The position numbers and the translations under genes were made by a program. From contig NZ_CP033966.1 of assembly GCF_003854895.1 (NCBI RefSeq), positions 3,472,001-3,536,000 on the forward strand: a stretch of 64,000 bases of DNA. The letters run 5' to 3'. Below are positions 52,998 to 61,237 of the stretch, piece after piece; the first letter of the stretch is position 1; every line of letters begins with the position of its first letter. The DNA is from Pigmentiphaga sp. H8. GTDB lineage: Bacteria; Pseudomonadota; Gammaproteobacteria; Burkholderiales; Burkholderiaceae_B. Below the pieces are notes generated by a model. The model saw nothing but the letters and a program-made list of their open reading frames with translations. It had not been told where the DNA came from and searched no databases.

Positions 52998-53312
52998 TCA
53001 CCACTTCCGGCGGCCGGCCAGCGTTTCGGCCAGCAGCCGGAAATCGCCCCGCAGCGACCACCATGGATGGGTGAAGGTGGCGGGACGATTCTTCTCGAAG
53101 AAGAAATGTCCGGTCCAGGCCAGGCCATATCCGCAGGCCAGCGCGGCCACGAGCAGCCAGGGCTGGCGCAGCCCGGCCGCCAGCAGCACCAGGATCAGGG
53201 CCAGGCTCGTGCCCACGACGTGCAGGCGCCGGGAAACCGGGTGAGCGTGTTCCCCCAGGTAGAACCGGTAGAACTCGTCGAAAGTGCGATAACGCCGCGC
53301 GGGTCCATGCAT
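52998..53312 (-). CDS. DUF962/Mpo1-like membrane protein
   Basis: This 104-residue protein has the DUF962 pattern (F-Y-L-G-E-H-A-H-P-V-S-R-R-L-H near 18, W-x-G-H-F-F-F-E-K-N-R-P-A near 70) and two or three membrane helices. Yeast Mpo1 is an iron-dependent alpha-oxidation dioxygenase for 2-hydroxy fatty acids; the paired histidines here match its metal site. The bacterial role is not established. GGAAGGGCGG precedes the ATG. It stands alone, convergent with the amidase gene. Confidence 0.85.
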   Translation of the reverse strand: MHGPARRYRTFDEFYRFYLGEHAHPVSRRLHVVGTSLALILVLLAAGLRQPWLLVAALACGYGLAWTGHFFFEKNRPATFTHPWWSLRGDFRLLAETLAGRRKW

Positions 53313-53417
53313 TTTTCCGCCCTTCCCGAGAATACCTAGAAATGAGTAATGCCCTTCTTGCGTCACGCCGTATATCATTCTGTAACTGAATTCCAATTCC
53401 ATGGGGGAATCGCACAG

Positions 53418-55199
53418 ATGAGAATACTCGCCGAAAAGGGGCAATCGACCGCGCCCTCGGCCCGGTCCGGGCATCATGGCATGCGCCAGGGCCGGACGGC
53501 CGTGGCCGTGATGCTGTTGTCGGCCGTGCTGGCCGCCTGCGGCGGCGGCAGCGGAGCCAAGCCGGAACCCGAAGCCGGCAAGGTATCCGGCGCCGTCACC
53601 TACGACTTCGTGCCGGCCGCCCGGTCCACGGGTCTGGACTACGCCGCTGCCCGCGCCCTGCCCGTGCGCGGCGCGGTGGTGGAAGCCTTCAGCGCGACCG
53701 AGATCCTGGGCAGCACCGTGACCGATGCCCAGGGCAAGTATTCCCTCGTGCTGCCTCCGGGCCGCGAGGTCAAGATACGGGTGCAGGCGCGCCTCTTGCG
53801 CGAAAGCAAGGAAGGCGCCTGGAGCGTGGCGATACGCGACAACACCAAGCCGGGCTACACGGCGGTTCCCACCAACGCGCCCATCTATGCCATGGAAAGC
53901 AAGTCGCTGTCCGTCCCCCAGGAAGGGGTGGTCCTCGACCTGCACGCGGCGTCGGGCTGGACCGGCAGCAACGCCGCGGGCAAGTACGCCAGCGCCCGCG
54001 CCGCCGCGCCGTTCTCGGTGCTCGACCAGGCCTATGGCGCCATGCAGCGCTTCCTGGCCATCGCGCCGGACCTGAATTTCCCCCACCTGAACATCTACTG
54101 GAGCGAAAACAACGCGCCGTCCGAAGGCGAGCCCAAGAACGGCGACATCGGCACCAGCCACTTCAATCCGGAAGGCCCCGCCCCCGGCCTGTACATCCTG
54201 GGCAAGGCCGACGTCGACACCGACGAATACGACACCGGCGTGCTGGTCCATGAATGGGGCCATTACTTCGAGGGCCGGATCTCCCGCTCGGACTCGGTGG
54301 GCGGCGCGCACGGCGAAGGCGACAAGCTCGACATGCGCGTGTCCTGGGGCGAAGGCTGGGGCAACGGCCTGGCCGGCATCGTACGCAACGATCCCATCTA
54401 CATCGACACCTCGGGCCAGAAGCAGCAGGACAGCTTCTTCTTCGACGTCAGCGCCTTGCCCGCACCGCCCAACGATGCTGCCTGGTACAACGAAGCGGCC
54501 ATGCAGTATTTCATCTACCAGCTCGCGCAACTGCCCGGCGGCTTCGAGACCACGATCTCCATCCTGCGCAACGAGCAGAAGCTCACGCCGGCCTTCACCA
54601 GCATCTTCCCGTTCGGTACCGCCCTGGCCAAGCGCCTGACCGACGCCACCGTGATCGGCAAGGTGAACACGCTGCTGACCTCGGTCGGCACGCCCACGCT
54701 GGACGAGCTGGACGACTGGGGCGGCCCCGCGTCCTATACGATTCCGACCGTGCCGGCCGAGATCGCCAAGCCCTACGTCCGCTTCGATGCGCCCGCCGCC
54801 GGAGCCCCCGCCGCCACGCAGCAGGTATGCGTATCCAACCTGCTGGGCGGGGAATACAACAAGCTGGACCAGGGCCGCTTCCTGCGGCTCGACGTGCCGA
54901 GCGCGGGCACCTACCGGCTGAGCGCGACGCTGGTCTCGCCCCCGGCTCTCGTGACCAAGGCCCACTTGTGGCTGTCGCGCCAGGGTGTAAAGATCCAGGA
55001 AGACGACGAAGCGGTCGAGGGTGCGCTGGAAGCCGGTACCTATACCGCCTTCCTGGTGGATACTGCCCTGACCAGCGGCGACGACGATGAGGACGAGGAA
55101 GGCAGTTCCGCGCCCGCCCCCGGCCCCACCCCGGTCCCCGCCAACACCCGTGTCTGCTACCAGGTGAGTCTCGAACGTACTTCCGCAGGAGCTCTGTAA
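53418..55199 (+). CDS. Predicted lipoprotein zinc metalloprotease
   Basis: The product has 593 residues. A lipobox L-A-A-C (Cys41 from this start) predicts an outer-surface or periplasmic lipoprotein; an ATG at 53481 is an alternative start that gives a shorter leader. Residues about 60-120 look like a carboxypeptidase regulatory-like beta domain (T-D-A-Q-G-K-Y-S-L-V-L-P-P-G). The zinc motif H278-E-W-G-H282 is followed by W-G-E-G-W-G-N. A C-terminal jelly-roll-like region ends in an acidic D-D-D-E-D-E-E linker and a Pro-rich tail. I do not recognise a named family. It is coupled to the next gene (TAATG). Confidence 0.75.
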   Translation: MRILAEKGQSTAPSARSGHHGMRQGRTAVAVMLLSAVLAACGGGSGAKPEPEAGKVSGAVTYDFVPAARSTGLDYAAARALPVRGAVVEAFSATEILGSTVTDAQGKYSLVLPPGREVKIRVQARLLRESKEGAWSVAIRDNTKPGYTAVPTNAPIYAMESKSLSVPQEGVVLDLHAASGWTGSNAAGKYASARAAAPFSVLDQAYGAMQRFLAIAPDLNFPHLNIYWSENNAPSEGEPKNGDIGTSHFNPEGPAPGLYILGKADVDTDEYDTGVLVHEWGHYFEGRISRSDSVGGAHGEGDKLDMRVSWGEGWGNGLAGIVRNDPIYIDTSGQKQQDSFFFDVSALPAPPNDAAWYNEAAMQYFIYQLAQLPGGFETTISILRNEQKLTPAFTSIFPFGTALAKRLTDATVIGKVNTLLTSVGTPTLDELDDWGGPASYTIPTVPAEIAKPYVRFDAPAAGAPAATQQVCVSNLLGGEYNKLDQGRFLRLDVPSAGTYRLSATLVSPPALVTKAHLWLSRQGVKIQEDDEAVEGALEAGTYTAFLVDTALTSGDDDEDEEGSSAPAPGPTPVPANTRVCYQVSLERTSAGAL

Positions 55200-55783
55200 T
55201 GCGCCCGCCTCTGAACATCTCCGCCGTGCGCGCTCGCGCGCCGCGCGCCGCCGTCACCCGCCTGGCCGTCCTGCTGGCGGCCGCCCTTCCCATTCTTCCC
55301 GCCTGCGCCCATGAAGCCCGGCAGGCGCCCGCCGCGACGGCCGCGGCTACCGGTGCCAACGCCTTCGTGGCACGGCCCGGCAAGCCCGGCGACGTCGTTG
55401 CCGTCTCGGTCCGCGCGCCGTCGGCGCCGCTGGCCACCGGCCCCACCTCCGTGGGCCTGTCGCTGCGCGGATCGCCGGGCGTGACCCAGGTGGAACTGAA
55501 GTATGGCGTCGAAGGCGCGGTGCGCGTGGACGCGGCCTCGCCCACCGTCGTCCCGCTGGATGCCCAGCGGCGCGCCGTCGTCGAGGTGCCCGTCACCGTG
55601 CTGGGCACGGGCGTGCACTACCTGAACGTGTACGTCACGGCCAACGGGCGGCATAGTGCCTTCTCGGTACGCCTGGACGCCGGCCAGGCCGCCACCCAGA
55701 ACCGCAAGCAGTCCGCGCCCGACCAGGGCGGCTTCGTCGTGCTGCCGGCGCAGGAAACCCGTTCCGGCGGGACCGCGCAATAG
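55199..55783 (+). CDS. Exported hypothetical protein, partner of metalloprotease
   Basis: This 194-residue protein has an N-terminal hydrophobic segment and a possible lipobox L-P-A-C (Cys36; Pro at -2 is unusual). The rest is beta-rich with no recognised domain. Its ATG shares one base with the metalloprotease stop, so production is coupled. It may be a substrate, inhibitor or accessory of the protease. Function unknown. Confidence 0.65.
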   Translation: MRPPLNISAVRARAPRAAVTRLAVLLAAALPILPACAHEARQAPAATAAATGANAFVARPGKPGDVVAVSVRAPSAPLATGPTSVGLSLRGSPGVTQVELKYGVEGAVRVDAASPTVVPLDAQRRAVVEVPVTVLGTGVHYLNVYVTANGRHSAFSVRLDAGQAATQNRKQSAPDQGGFVVLPAQETRSGGTAQ

Positions 55784-55793
55784 CCTGGCCTGC

Positions 55794-55851
55794 GGGCGGC
55801 GCATCCGCGCCGCCCCTCCCGCGCGCCGGCCGGGCGCCATGCCCGGCCGGC
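55794..55851. terminator. Tandem GC-rich hairpins between convergent genes
   Basis: GGGCGGCGC/GCGCCGCCC (55794-55815) and GCCGGCCGGGC/GCCCGGCCGGC (55825-55851) are two perfect stems filling the gap between the hypothetical gene and the convergent Bug gene. T tracts are lacking. Confidence 0.5.
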
Positions 55852-55861
55852 CGCGCAACGC

Positions 55862-56854
55862 TCAATCCACCTGCACACCCAGCATCTTCGCAAGCTCGCC
55901 CTGGCGCCGGTATTCCTTATGCACGAAATCGGCGAACTCGCGGCGGGTCATCGGCGAGTTGATCGAACCCCGCTCCTCCATGGAACGCTCGAACGCCGGA
56001 TCGCTCAACACCGCGTTCACCGCCTGGTGCAGGCGATCCAGCCTTTCGGGCGGCGTCCCCTTGGGCACGAACAGGCCATCCCAGGCGAACAGCTCATACC
56101 CGGGCACCCCGCTCTCGGACAGCGTGGGCGCCTCCGGCAGCGTGGGAATGCGCTGCGGCGTCGACACCGCCAGCACCTTGATCTGCTTGCTCTTGGCCAG
56201 CGGCACCAGGTACGGCGCCACGTCGATCATGAAGGACACGCGGCCCGACCGCACGTCGGTCGATGCCGGCGCGCCGCCCTTGTAGGGCACGTGCGTGAGG
56301 TCGATCTTCGCCATCTGCTGCAGCAGGCCACAGGCCATGTGCGAGGCCGTGCCATTGCCCGCCGAGGCGCAGGTCAGTTCACCCGGATGCTTCTTCGCGT
56401 AGCCGATCAGTTCCTGCGTGGAATTGAACGGCGAATCGGGGCTGACGAACATCACCATCGAGATGACCGAAAAGCGCGCGACCGGTTCGAAATCGTCCGG
56501 GGCATAGCCCACCGACTTGTACAGCCAGTGGTTGGTCGCCATCGTGCCGTTCGTGCCGAACACCACCGTCTGCCCGTCCGGGGCGGCACGGGCGCCGGCG
56601 GCCGTGCCGATATTGCCGCCCGCTCCGGCCCGGTTGTCGATGATGATGGGCTGGCGCAGCTGCTTTTCCATTTCCCGGGCGTACAGCCTGGCCAGCGTAT
56701 CGCCTCCGCCGCCCGCGACGAAAGGCACGATCATGGTCAGCGGACGCTGGGGCCAGTCGGAAGCGCCGGCCGCTGCGGCACCCGACACCATCGCGCCCAG
56801 CAGGGCCAGGGTGCCGAGGATGCGGGCCGGCTTCCCGTTCTTTTTCACATGCAT
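55862..56854 (-). CDS. Bug/TctC periplasmic solute receptor
   Basis: The product has 330 residues from the ATG at 56854 (AGGAGA upstream). The signal peptide ends near A-G-A-S-D; the loop reads G-G-G-G-D-T-L-A-R. It is the second gene of a unit with the NicX-like protein 35 bp upstream, so its ligand may be the substrate of that enzyme or a precursor. Confidence 0.9.
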   Translation of the reverse strand: MHVKKNGKPARILGTLALLGAMVSGAAAAGASDWPQRPLTMIVPFVAGGGGDTLARLYAREMEKQLRQPIIIDNRAGAGGNIGTAAGARAAPDGQTVVFGTNGTMATNHWLYKSVGYAPDDFEPVARFSVISMVMFVSPDSPFNSTQELIGYAKKHPGELTCASAGNGTASHMACGLLQQMAKIDLTHVPYKGGAPASTDVRSGRVSFMIDVAPYLVPLAKSKQIKVLAVSTPQRIPTLPEAPTLSESGVPGYELFAWDGLFVPKGTPPERLDRLHQAVNAVLSDPAFERSMEERGSINSPMTRREFADFVHKEYRRQGELAKMLGVQVD

Positions 56855-56889
56855 GCTTGTCTCCTGTTGTGTTTTCGGATCTGGCCCGG

Positions 56890-58047
56890 TCAATCCACGC
56901 CGGCCTCGAGCAACTCGACCGGATCACCGTAGCGGGCGGCGATCCCCACAACCTCGGGATCGCGCAGCGCACACAGGAAGCCCTGGTCGATCAGGGTGTT
57001 GGGCCCCGCCGTGACGGTGGCGTCCAGGCAGACCAGGTCCATGTGCACGGGCGGCTCTTCCCAGTCGGGCAGCACGCGCCGGATGTAGTCGCTCGGCTTG
57101 GCCAGGTCGATGCCGAAATGCAGCGCGCCCGGCGCGTTCGAACCGGCGGGATAAATCGTGTGGCGCGGCGCCTTCGGATTGAAGCCGCAGCCGCCGCCCT
57201 CGATCATCCGGCCGCCCACCAGCATGTCGCGCAGGATGTCCGCTTCCTTGGAACCGCCTTCGACCGCGCTGACGTACTCGCCCTCGAAACGCACGGCGAT
57301 GCGTTCCTCGAAGGGCCGGGCGAAGCCCACGGCCCACTGCGGATAGATCACGCCCGACATCGGCGTCTTGACGGCATGGTCGTTGCGCACCGACGTCCGG
57401 TCCCACAGGTTGGGGCCATGGGTGGGCAGGTAGTGCACGTAGCAGCCGGGCTCCTCGGCCGTCGTCACGCCGCGCCAGCGGTTCGACGACAGCATCGTGT
57501 CGCGCGTTTCCGGCGTGAAGCCGATGCGGAAATCGGTCCCGCGCGCATCGGTGAAATGCAGGTCGAAGTCCTGGCCTTGGGGATAGCGGCCAGCCGTGGC
57601 CCGGCACAGCGCCCCGACGATCTCGCTCGGGAAACGCGCCTGGGGCGTATGCAGCAGGTCGAGATTGCGGAAATAGGTGATCTTCACCCAGCGCTGCCCC
57701 TTCTTGCGCATCGCGATGCAGAACGGATCCTCGATCGAACAGAACCACGTGGACACGACGAAGTCCGCCTGCTCCAGCAAACCTTTCACTGGTTCCGGCA
57801 CCTCGGTCACGCGCGAGTCGGGCTCGGTATAGACGCGCACCTGCGCGCCACGCGCCTTGGCCAGCCCCACCACCGCATCGACCACACGGGTGTCGAGCAA
57901 CTGGTCGGTCAACATCAGCACGCGTTCGCCCGGACGGATGGCGAACACCTTGGCGAAATTGTCCAGCGCCTGGAAGAAATGCTTGGTCTGTACGACCGAG
58001 TCGGCCAGCGCAGGCGGCAGGCCCACGAAGGCGGAAGATGGAATCAT
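56890..58047 (-). CDS. NicX/M29-aminopeptidase-like metal protein
   Basis: This 385-residue protein belongs to the M29-related fold that includes 2,5-dihydroxypyridine 5,6-dioxygenase (NicX). A candidate metal site has His310 (A-L-H-F-G) and H335-M-D337, the H-x-D pattern of NicX iron ligands. Alternatives are a leucyl-aminopeptidase-like enzyme or another non-heme iron oxygenase. It is divergent from a GntR gene with paired palindromes, and followed by a Bug receptor. No other nic genes adjoin it. Confidence 0.65.
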   Translation of the reverse strand: MIPSSAFVGLPPALADSVVQTKHFFQALDNFAKVFAIRPGERVLMLTDQLLDTRVVDAVVGLAKARGAQVRVYTEPDSRVTEVPEPVKGLLEQADFVVSTWFCSIEDPFCIAMRKKGQRWVKITYFRNLDLLHTPQARFPSEIVGALCRATAGRYPQGQDFDLHFTDARGTDFRIGFTPETRDTMLSSNRWRGVTTAEEPGCYVHYLPTHGPNLWDRTSVRNDHAVKTPMSGVIYPQWAVGFARPFEERIAVRFEGEYVSAVEGGSKEADILRDMLVGGRMIEGGGCGFNPKAPRHTIYPAGSNAPGALHFGIDLAKPSDYIRRVLPDWEEPPVHMDLVCLDATVTAGPNTLIDQGFLCALRDPEVVGIAARYGDPVELLEAGVD

Positions 58048-58077
58048 GGCTTCCTCTTACTTAGAGCTATAATTAAA

Positions 58078-58140
58078 TTGCGTGCAAATTATTGGATAAA
58101 ACGATTTTTTCTTCAATATAAATCTAATTTTGCATGCAAA
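58078..58140. promoter_or_regulatory. Paired palindromic GntR sites
   Basis: TTGCGTGCAA (58078-58087) and the perfect palindrome TTTGCATGCAAA (58129-58140) have centres 52 bp apart, about five helical turns. Both are followed by AAATTATTG or AAATAATCG, so the repeated unit is longer. They lie between the NicX-like and gntR genes. Confidence 0.6.
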
Positions 58141-58204
58141 TAATCGTTTGTCGGGCATAGCGGTTACTATCCTCCGACACAGGACACCCATGCTCTACCG
58201 GTAG

Positions 58205-58921
58205 ATGGCCACACAAATACACACGGTCGCAGGCGAACTGCGCCGACGCATCATGTCCGGCGCCTACCCACCCGGCGAACGGCTGGTCGAACTGCAGCTC
58301 GCGGCGGACCTGGGCGTCTCGCGCACGCCTATCCGCCTCGCGTTCGAGGAACTGGTCAAGGAAGGCCTGCTGGAGCGGCTGCCTACCCGGGGTTTCCGGG
58401 TCAAGGCCGTGGACCTGGACGACCTCGCCAACGCCCTGGACGTGCGCGGCACGCTGGAAGGCATGGCGGCACGGCTGGTGGCCGAACAAGGCGCGCCTGC
58501 GGAAGTGGCGCAAGCGCTACGCGACTGCGTGGAAGAAGGCTGGAACCTGCTGGAGGACGCGGCCGCCGACGGCTATCGCGTGGAAACGCCCCGTTGGTCC
58601 GCCATGAACGAGAAATTCCACGCGGTGCTGATCCAGGCCGCCGGCAACCCGCCGCTGGCCAGCGCGCTGGCGCACGTCTCGCAGATCCCGCTGGTGGGCG
58701 CGGCCGTGCTGGGCCTGGGCCTGGACGACACCATGCCGCAGCCCGAATACGCCTACATCCATCGCGCCCAGCAGGACCACGACGACATCGTCGCGGCCAT
58801 CGAACTGGGCGAAGGCGCGCGCGCCGAAGGCCTGATGCGCGAACACGTGCGCCGCAGCCGCGACAACAAGCGCCGCATCTACCAGCTCCGCATCGACGCC
58901 CTGCGCCGCGCGGCCAGGTAA
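58205..58921 (+). CDS. GntR family regulator (FadR subfamily, FCD domain)
   Basis: This 238-residue protein has a winged HTH (P-G-E-R-L-V-E-L-Q-L-A-A-D-L-G-V-S-R-T-P-I-R, about 23-44) and an FCD effector domain. It is divergent from the NicX-like/Bug unit and probably binds the paired TTGCATGCAA-type sites to control both directions. Confidence 0.9.
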   Translation: MATQIHTVAGELRRRIMSGAYPPGERLVELQLAADLGVSRTPIRLAFEELVKEGLLERLPTRGFRVKAVDLDDLANALDVRGTLEGMAARLVAEQGAPAEVAQALRDCVEEGWNLLEDAAADGYRVETPRWSAMNEKFHAVLIQAAGNPPLASALAHVSQIPLVGAAVLGLGLDDTMPQPEYAYIHRAQQDHDDIVAAIELGEGARAEGLMREHVRRSRDNKRRIYQLRIDALRRAAR

Positions 58922-58938
58922 GGACACGGCGCGGCCGC

Positions 58939-58944
58939 TACAAT
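58939..58944 (+). promoter_or_regulatory. -10 box of yggX
   Basis: TACAAT lies 38 nt before the yggX ATG in the short gap after gntR. The -35 region is weak, so this call is tentative. Confidence 0.35.
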
Positions 58945-58981
58945 AGAGCCCATTGCAAACTATCGCGGAACAGGTGGTCAC

Positions 58982-59251
58982 ATGGCTCGCATGATCTATT
59001 GCGTCAAGCTCAAGAAAGAAGCCGAAGGTCTGGACTTCCCCCCCTACCCGGGCGAACTCGGCACCAAGATCTGGCAAAGCATTTCCAAAGAGGCCTGGCA
59101 AGAGTGGGTCCAGACCCAGACCCGCCTCGTCAACGAAAACCGCCTGAACCTGGCCGACGCCCGCGCCCGCAAGTACCTGCAACAGCAAATGCAGCGTTAT
59201 TTGTTCGAAGACGGCAACGTGGAAGCCCAGGGCTACGTCCCGCCGAATTAA
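58982..59251 (+). CDS. yggX: Fe(2+)-trafficking protein YggX
   Basis: This 89-residue protein matches YggX along its length: R-M-I-Y-C7-V-K-L-K near the start (single conserved Cys), Y-P-G-E-L-G near 24, and the M-x-R-Y-L-F end. YggX protects iron-sulfur clusters and helps iron handling under oxidative stress in the cytoplasm. AGGTGG precedes the ATG. Confidence 0.95.
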   Translation: MARMIYCVKLKKEAEGLDFPPYPGELGTKIWQSISKEAWQEWVQTQTRLVNENRLNLADARARKYLQQQMQRYLFEDGNVEAQGYVPPN

Positions 59252-59264
59252 GCCCCCCCGTACT

Positions 59265-59347
59265 AAGCCCCCCCTACGCGCTTCGCGCGCCCCCCAGGGG
59301 GCGATGCGGGTGGACCGGCGGAGCCGGATCCACCGCATCCTGGGGTA
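59265..59347 (+). repeat. Intergenic repeat element, copy B
   Basis: This copy starts 14 bp after the yggX stop. The hairpin CGCGC-TTC-GCGCG is at 59277-59289, followed by CCCCCAGGGGGCGATGCGGG, then GGACCGGC-GGA-GCCGGATCC (59312-59331) and ACCGCATCCTGGGG. The order is the same as in copy A but without the GC-rich filler. Confidence 0.75.
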
Positions 59348-59397
59348 ACAACGGGCTGGCGGGGACTGGCGATACTGCCTGGCAGCCGCTTGGATTC

Positions 59398-59429
59398 AAA
59401 AAAACGGCCTTGCATAGGATGCAAGGCCG
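59398..59429 (-). terminator. Rho-independent terminator of phoU
   Basis: CGGCCTTGCAT pairs perfectly with ATGCAAGGCCG around a 3-nt loop. On the minus strand it is followed by seven T. It serves phoU and could also stop yggX read-through. Confidence 0.85.
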
Positions 59430-59455
59430 CTCTTGTATTCGTGATCGGTTCAGGC

Positions 59456-59590
59456 CCAGGGCGCAGCGGATCCGGCTTTGCCGGTCCGCCAGCGCCGCCC
59501 CTTGAGGGGCGCGGCCATGGCCGCGTGGGGTGGGCTTCCCTTCCGGTCCACCCGCATCGCCCCCTGGGGGGCGCCCGAAGGGCGTAGGGG
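59456..59590 (-). repeat. Intergenic repeat element, copy C (inverted)
   Basis: Read on the minus strand, this copy begins 12 bp after the phoU stop. Its hairpin is CGCCC-TTC-GGGCG (59572-59584), which differs from copies A and B by a compensated G-C to C-G pair swap. It continues with CCCCCAGGGGGCGATGCGGG and ends with GGACCGGC-AAA-GCCGGATCC (59468-59487). Confidence 0.75.
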
Positions 59591-59601
59591 GGTCTACCCC
59601 A

Positions 59602-60303
59602 CTACCCCGCAGCAGCTTCCCGTTCGACGTTGTCCACGCCCGTGTGGCGCACGTCGCGGCCCTTGACCATGTAGACCACGAGTTCGCACATGTTCTTGGC
59701 GTGGTCGCCGATGCGTTCGAGCGCCTTGGCGATGAACAGCAGCTCGATCGAACGCGAGATCTTGCGCGGGTCTTCGATCATGTAGGTGATCAGCTGGCGG
59801 ATCACCCCTTGCCACTCCGAGTCCACCGACTTGTCCTGGCGGACGACCTGGGCCGCGGCCTGCGCGTCCAGGCGGGCGAAGGCGTCCAGGGCCTTGCGCA
59901 GCATCGTGACCACGGTATTGGCCATGTGCCAGAGCTCGACGGCGGGCATGTTGACGCGGCCGGCCTCGTGGATGAGCTTGGCCATGCGGGCGATCTTCTC
60001 GGCCTCGTCGCCGGCGCGCTCCATGTCGGTGATCATCTTGATCACCGTGATGATCATGCGCAGGTCGCCGGCGGTGGGCTGGCGGCGGGCCAGGATGTGG
60101 CTGCACGCCTCGTCCAGGTCCACCTCGAAGCGGTTGACCTCGGTATCGCGCACGATCACGCGCTCCAGCGCGGCAAGATCGCCGTTGGCCAAGCCGTCGA
60201 TGGCGCCGGTGATCTGGGACTCGACCAGGCCTCCCATCTGCAGGAAGCGCGACCGGACCTCCTCGAGTTCGGCGTCGTATTGTTTGTGGGTATGTTCAGT
60301 CAT
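59602..60303 (-). CDS. phoU: Phosphate signalling regulator PhoU
   Basis: This 233-residue all-helical protein has two PhoU repeats with metal-binding motifs (D-M-E-R-A-G-D-E-A near 93 and L-E-R-I-G-D-H-A near 193). PhoU links the Pst transporter to the PhoR kinase and prevents Pho activation when phosphate is plentiful. No pst genes adjoin it. A Pho box lies upstream. Confidence 0.95.
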   Translation of the reverse strand: MTEHTHKQYDAELEEVRSRFLQMGGLVESQITGAIDGLANGDLAALERVIVRDTEVNRFEVDLDEACSHILARRQPTAGDLRMIITVIKMITDMERAGDEAEKIARMAKLIHEAGRVNMPAVELWHMANTVVTMLRKALDAFARLDAQAAAQVVRQDKSVDSEWQGVIRQLITYMIEDPRKISRSIELLFIAKALERIGDHAKNMCELVVYMVKGRDVRHTGVDNVEREAAAG

Positions 60304-60377
60304 GCCGGCTCCCAGCGGAAGAACAATGGGCCTGGCCGTTTGTGCCCCGGCCGCATGGGCAATGCATCGCGCAGTAT

Positions 60378-60406
60378 ATGAACGTCATGTGACAGGAATA
60401 TGTCTT
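60378..60406 (-). promoter_or_regulatory. Pho box (PhoB site) upstream of phoU
   Basis: On the minus strand three 7-mers follow each other at exact 11-bp intervals: AAGACAT, CTGTCAC and CGTTCAT, against the consensus CTGTCAT. The site lies 75-103 bp before the phoU start, supporting control by PhoB. Confidence 0.6.
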
Positions 60407-60433
60407 GGCGGTCCGCCGCGCGACGAATGTAGG

Positions 60434-61120
60434 CTAGGCGTGGCGCGGCTTGTCGAGCCGGCGCACGCCGGACTGCGTGGCCAGCAGGGCCACGTCCGCG
60501 CCGCGCAGCGCGAACAGGCCGCAGGTCACCACGCCGGCAAGGTCGTTGATCACCTTTTCCAGGCCCTGGGCCTCGGCGATCCGCATGCCGTGCACGTCCA
60601 GGATGACATTGCCGTTGTCGGTGACGAAACCTTCCCGCAACCTGGGCTGTCCACCCAAGAGGCGCAGCGCGCGGGCCACCGCCTCGCGGGCCATGGGGAT
60701 CACCTCGACCGGCAGCGGGAAGGCGCCCAGTTGCTCGACCAGCTTGGACTCGTCGGCGATGCAGATGAAGCGCTCGGCCACCGAGGCGACGATCTTCTCG
60801 CGGGTCAGTGCGCCGCCGCCGCCCTTGATCATGTGCAGGTGGTCGTCGATCTCGTCCGCGCCGTCGACGTAGATGGGCATGAAAGCCACGTCGTTCAGGT
60901 CGAACACCGGCAGCCCGTGGCCGGCCAGGCGCGCCGCGCTGCGCTCGGAACTGGCGACCGTGCCGCGGATGCGCCCCTTGTAGGCGGCCAGTCCGTCGAT
61001 GAACAGGTCGGCCGTCGACCCCGTGCCGACTCCGATGACTACGTCGGGCGCCGCCACGTCGGCGACGAAGGCAAGCGCCGCGTCGGCCGCCTGCTGTTTC
61101 AGTTCCTGTTGAGAAAGCAT
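60434..61120 (-). CDS. rpiA: Ribose-5-phosphate isomerase A
   Basis: This 228-residue protein has the RpiA signatures G-T-G-S-T-A near 32, D-G-A-D-E-I near 86 and K-G-G-G-G-A-L near 98. It interconverts ribose-5-phosphate and ribulose-5-phosphate. It is divergent from gltS; an inverted repeat GTGCTAA/TTAGCAC (61140-61171) lies in the gap. Confidence 0.95.
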   Translation of the reverse strand: MLSQQELKQQAADAALAFVADVAAPDVVIGVGTGSTADLFIDGLAAYKGRIRGTVASSERSAARLAGHGLPVFDLNDVAFMPIYVDGADEIDDHLHMIKGGGGALTREKIVASVAERFICIADESKLVEQLGAFPLPVEVIPMAREAVARALRLLGGQPRLREGFVTDNGNVILDVHGMRIAEAQGLEKVINDLAGVVTCGLFALRGADVALLATQSGVRRLDKPRHA

Positions 61121-61237
61121 AATAGGTGGTGCAAAGACGGTGCTAAGGGTTGCCAGCAGACACTTTAGCACTTGGACGCGCGAACGCCACCGGCGTTCCG
61201 GCCGACGCGTGGGCACGCGCGCACTGAAGGGGCATTC

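Larger units (their letters stand above)
59252..59601. other. 350-bp gap with two repeat copies and a terminator
   Basis: Between the convergent yggX and phoU genes lie repeat copy B, the phoU terminator and inverted repeat copy C. No coding sequence is seen. Confidence 0.7.

Noticed and set aside
61140..61171. GTGCTAA/TTAGCAC inverted repeat between rpiA and gltS as an operator
   Set aside because: Short arms with an 18-bp spacer and no adjacent regulator; could be chance, so only mentioned under rpiA.
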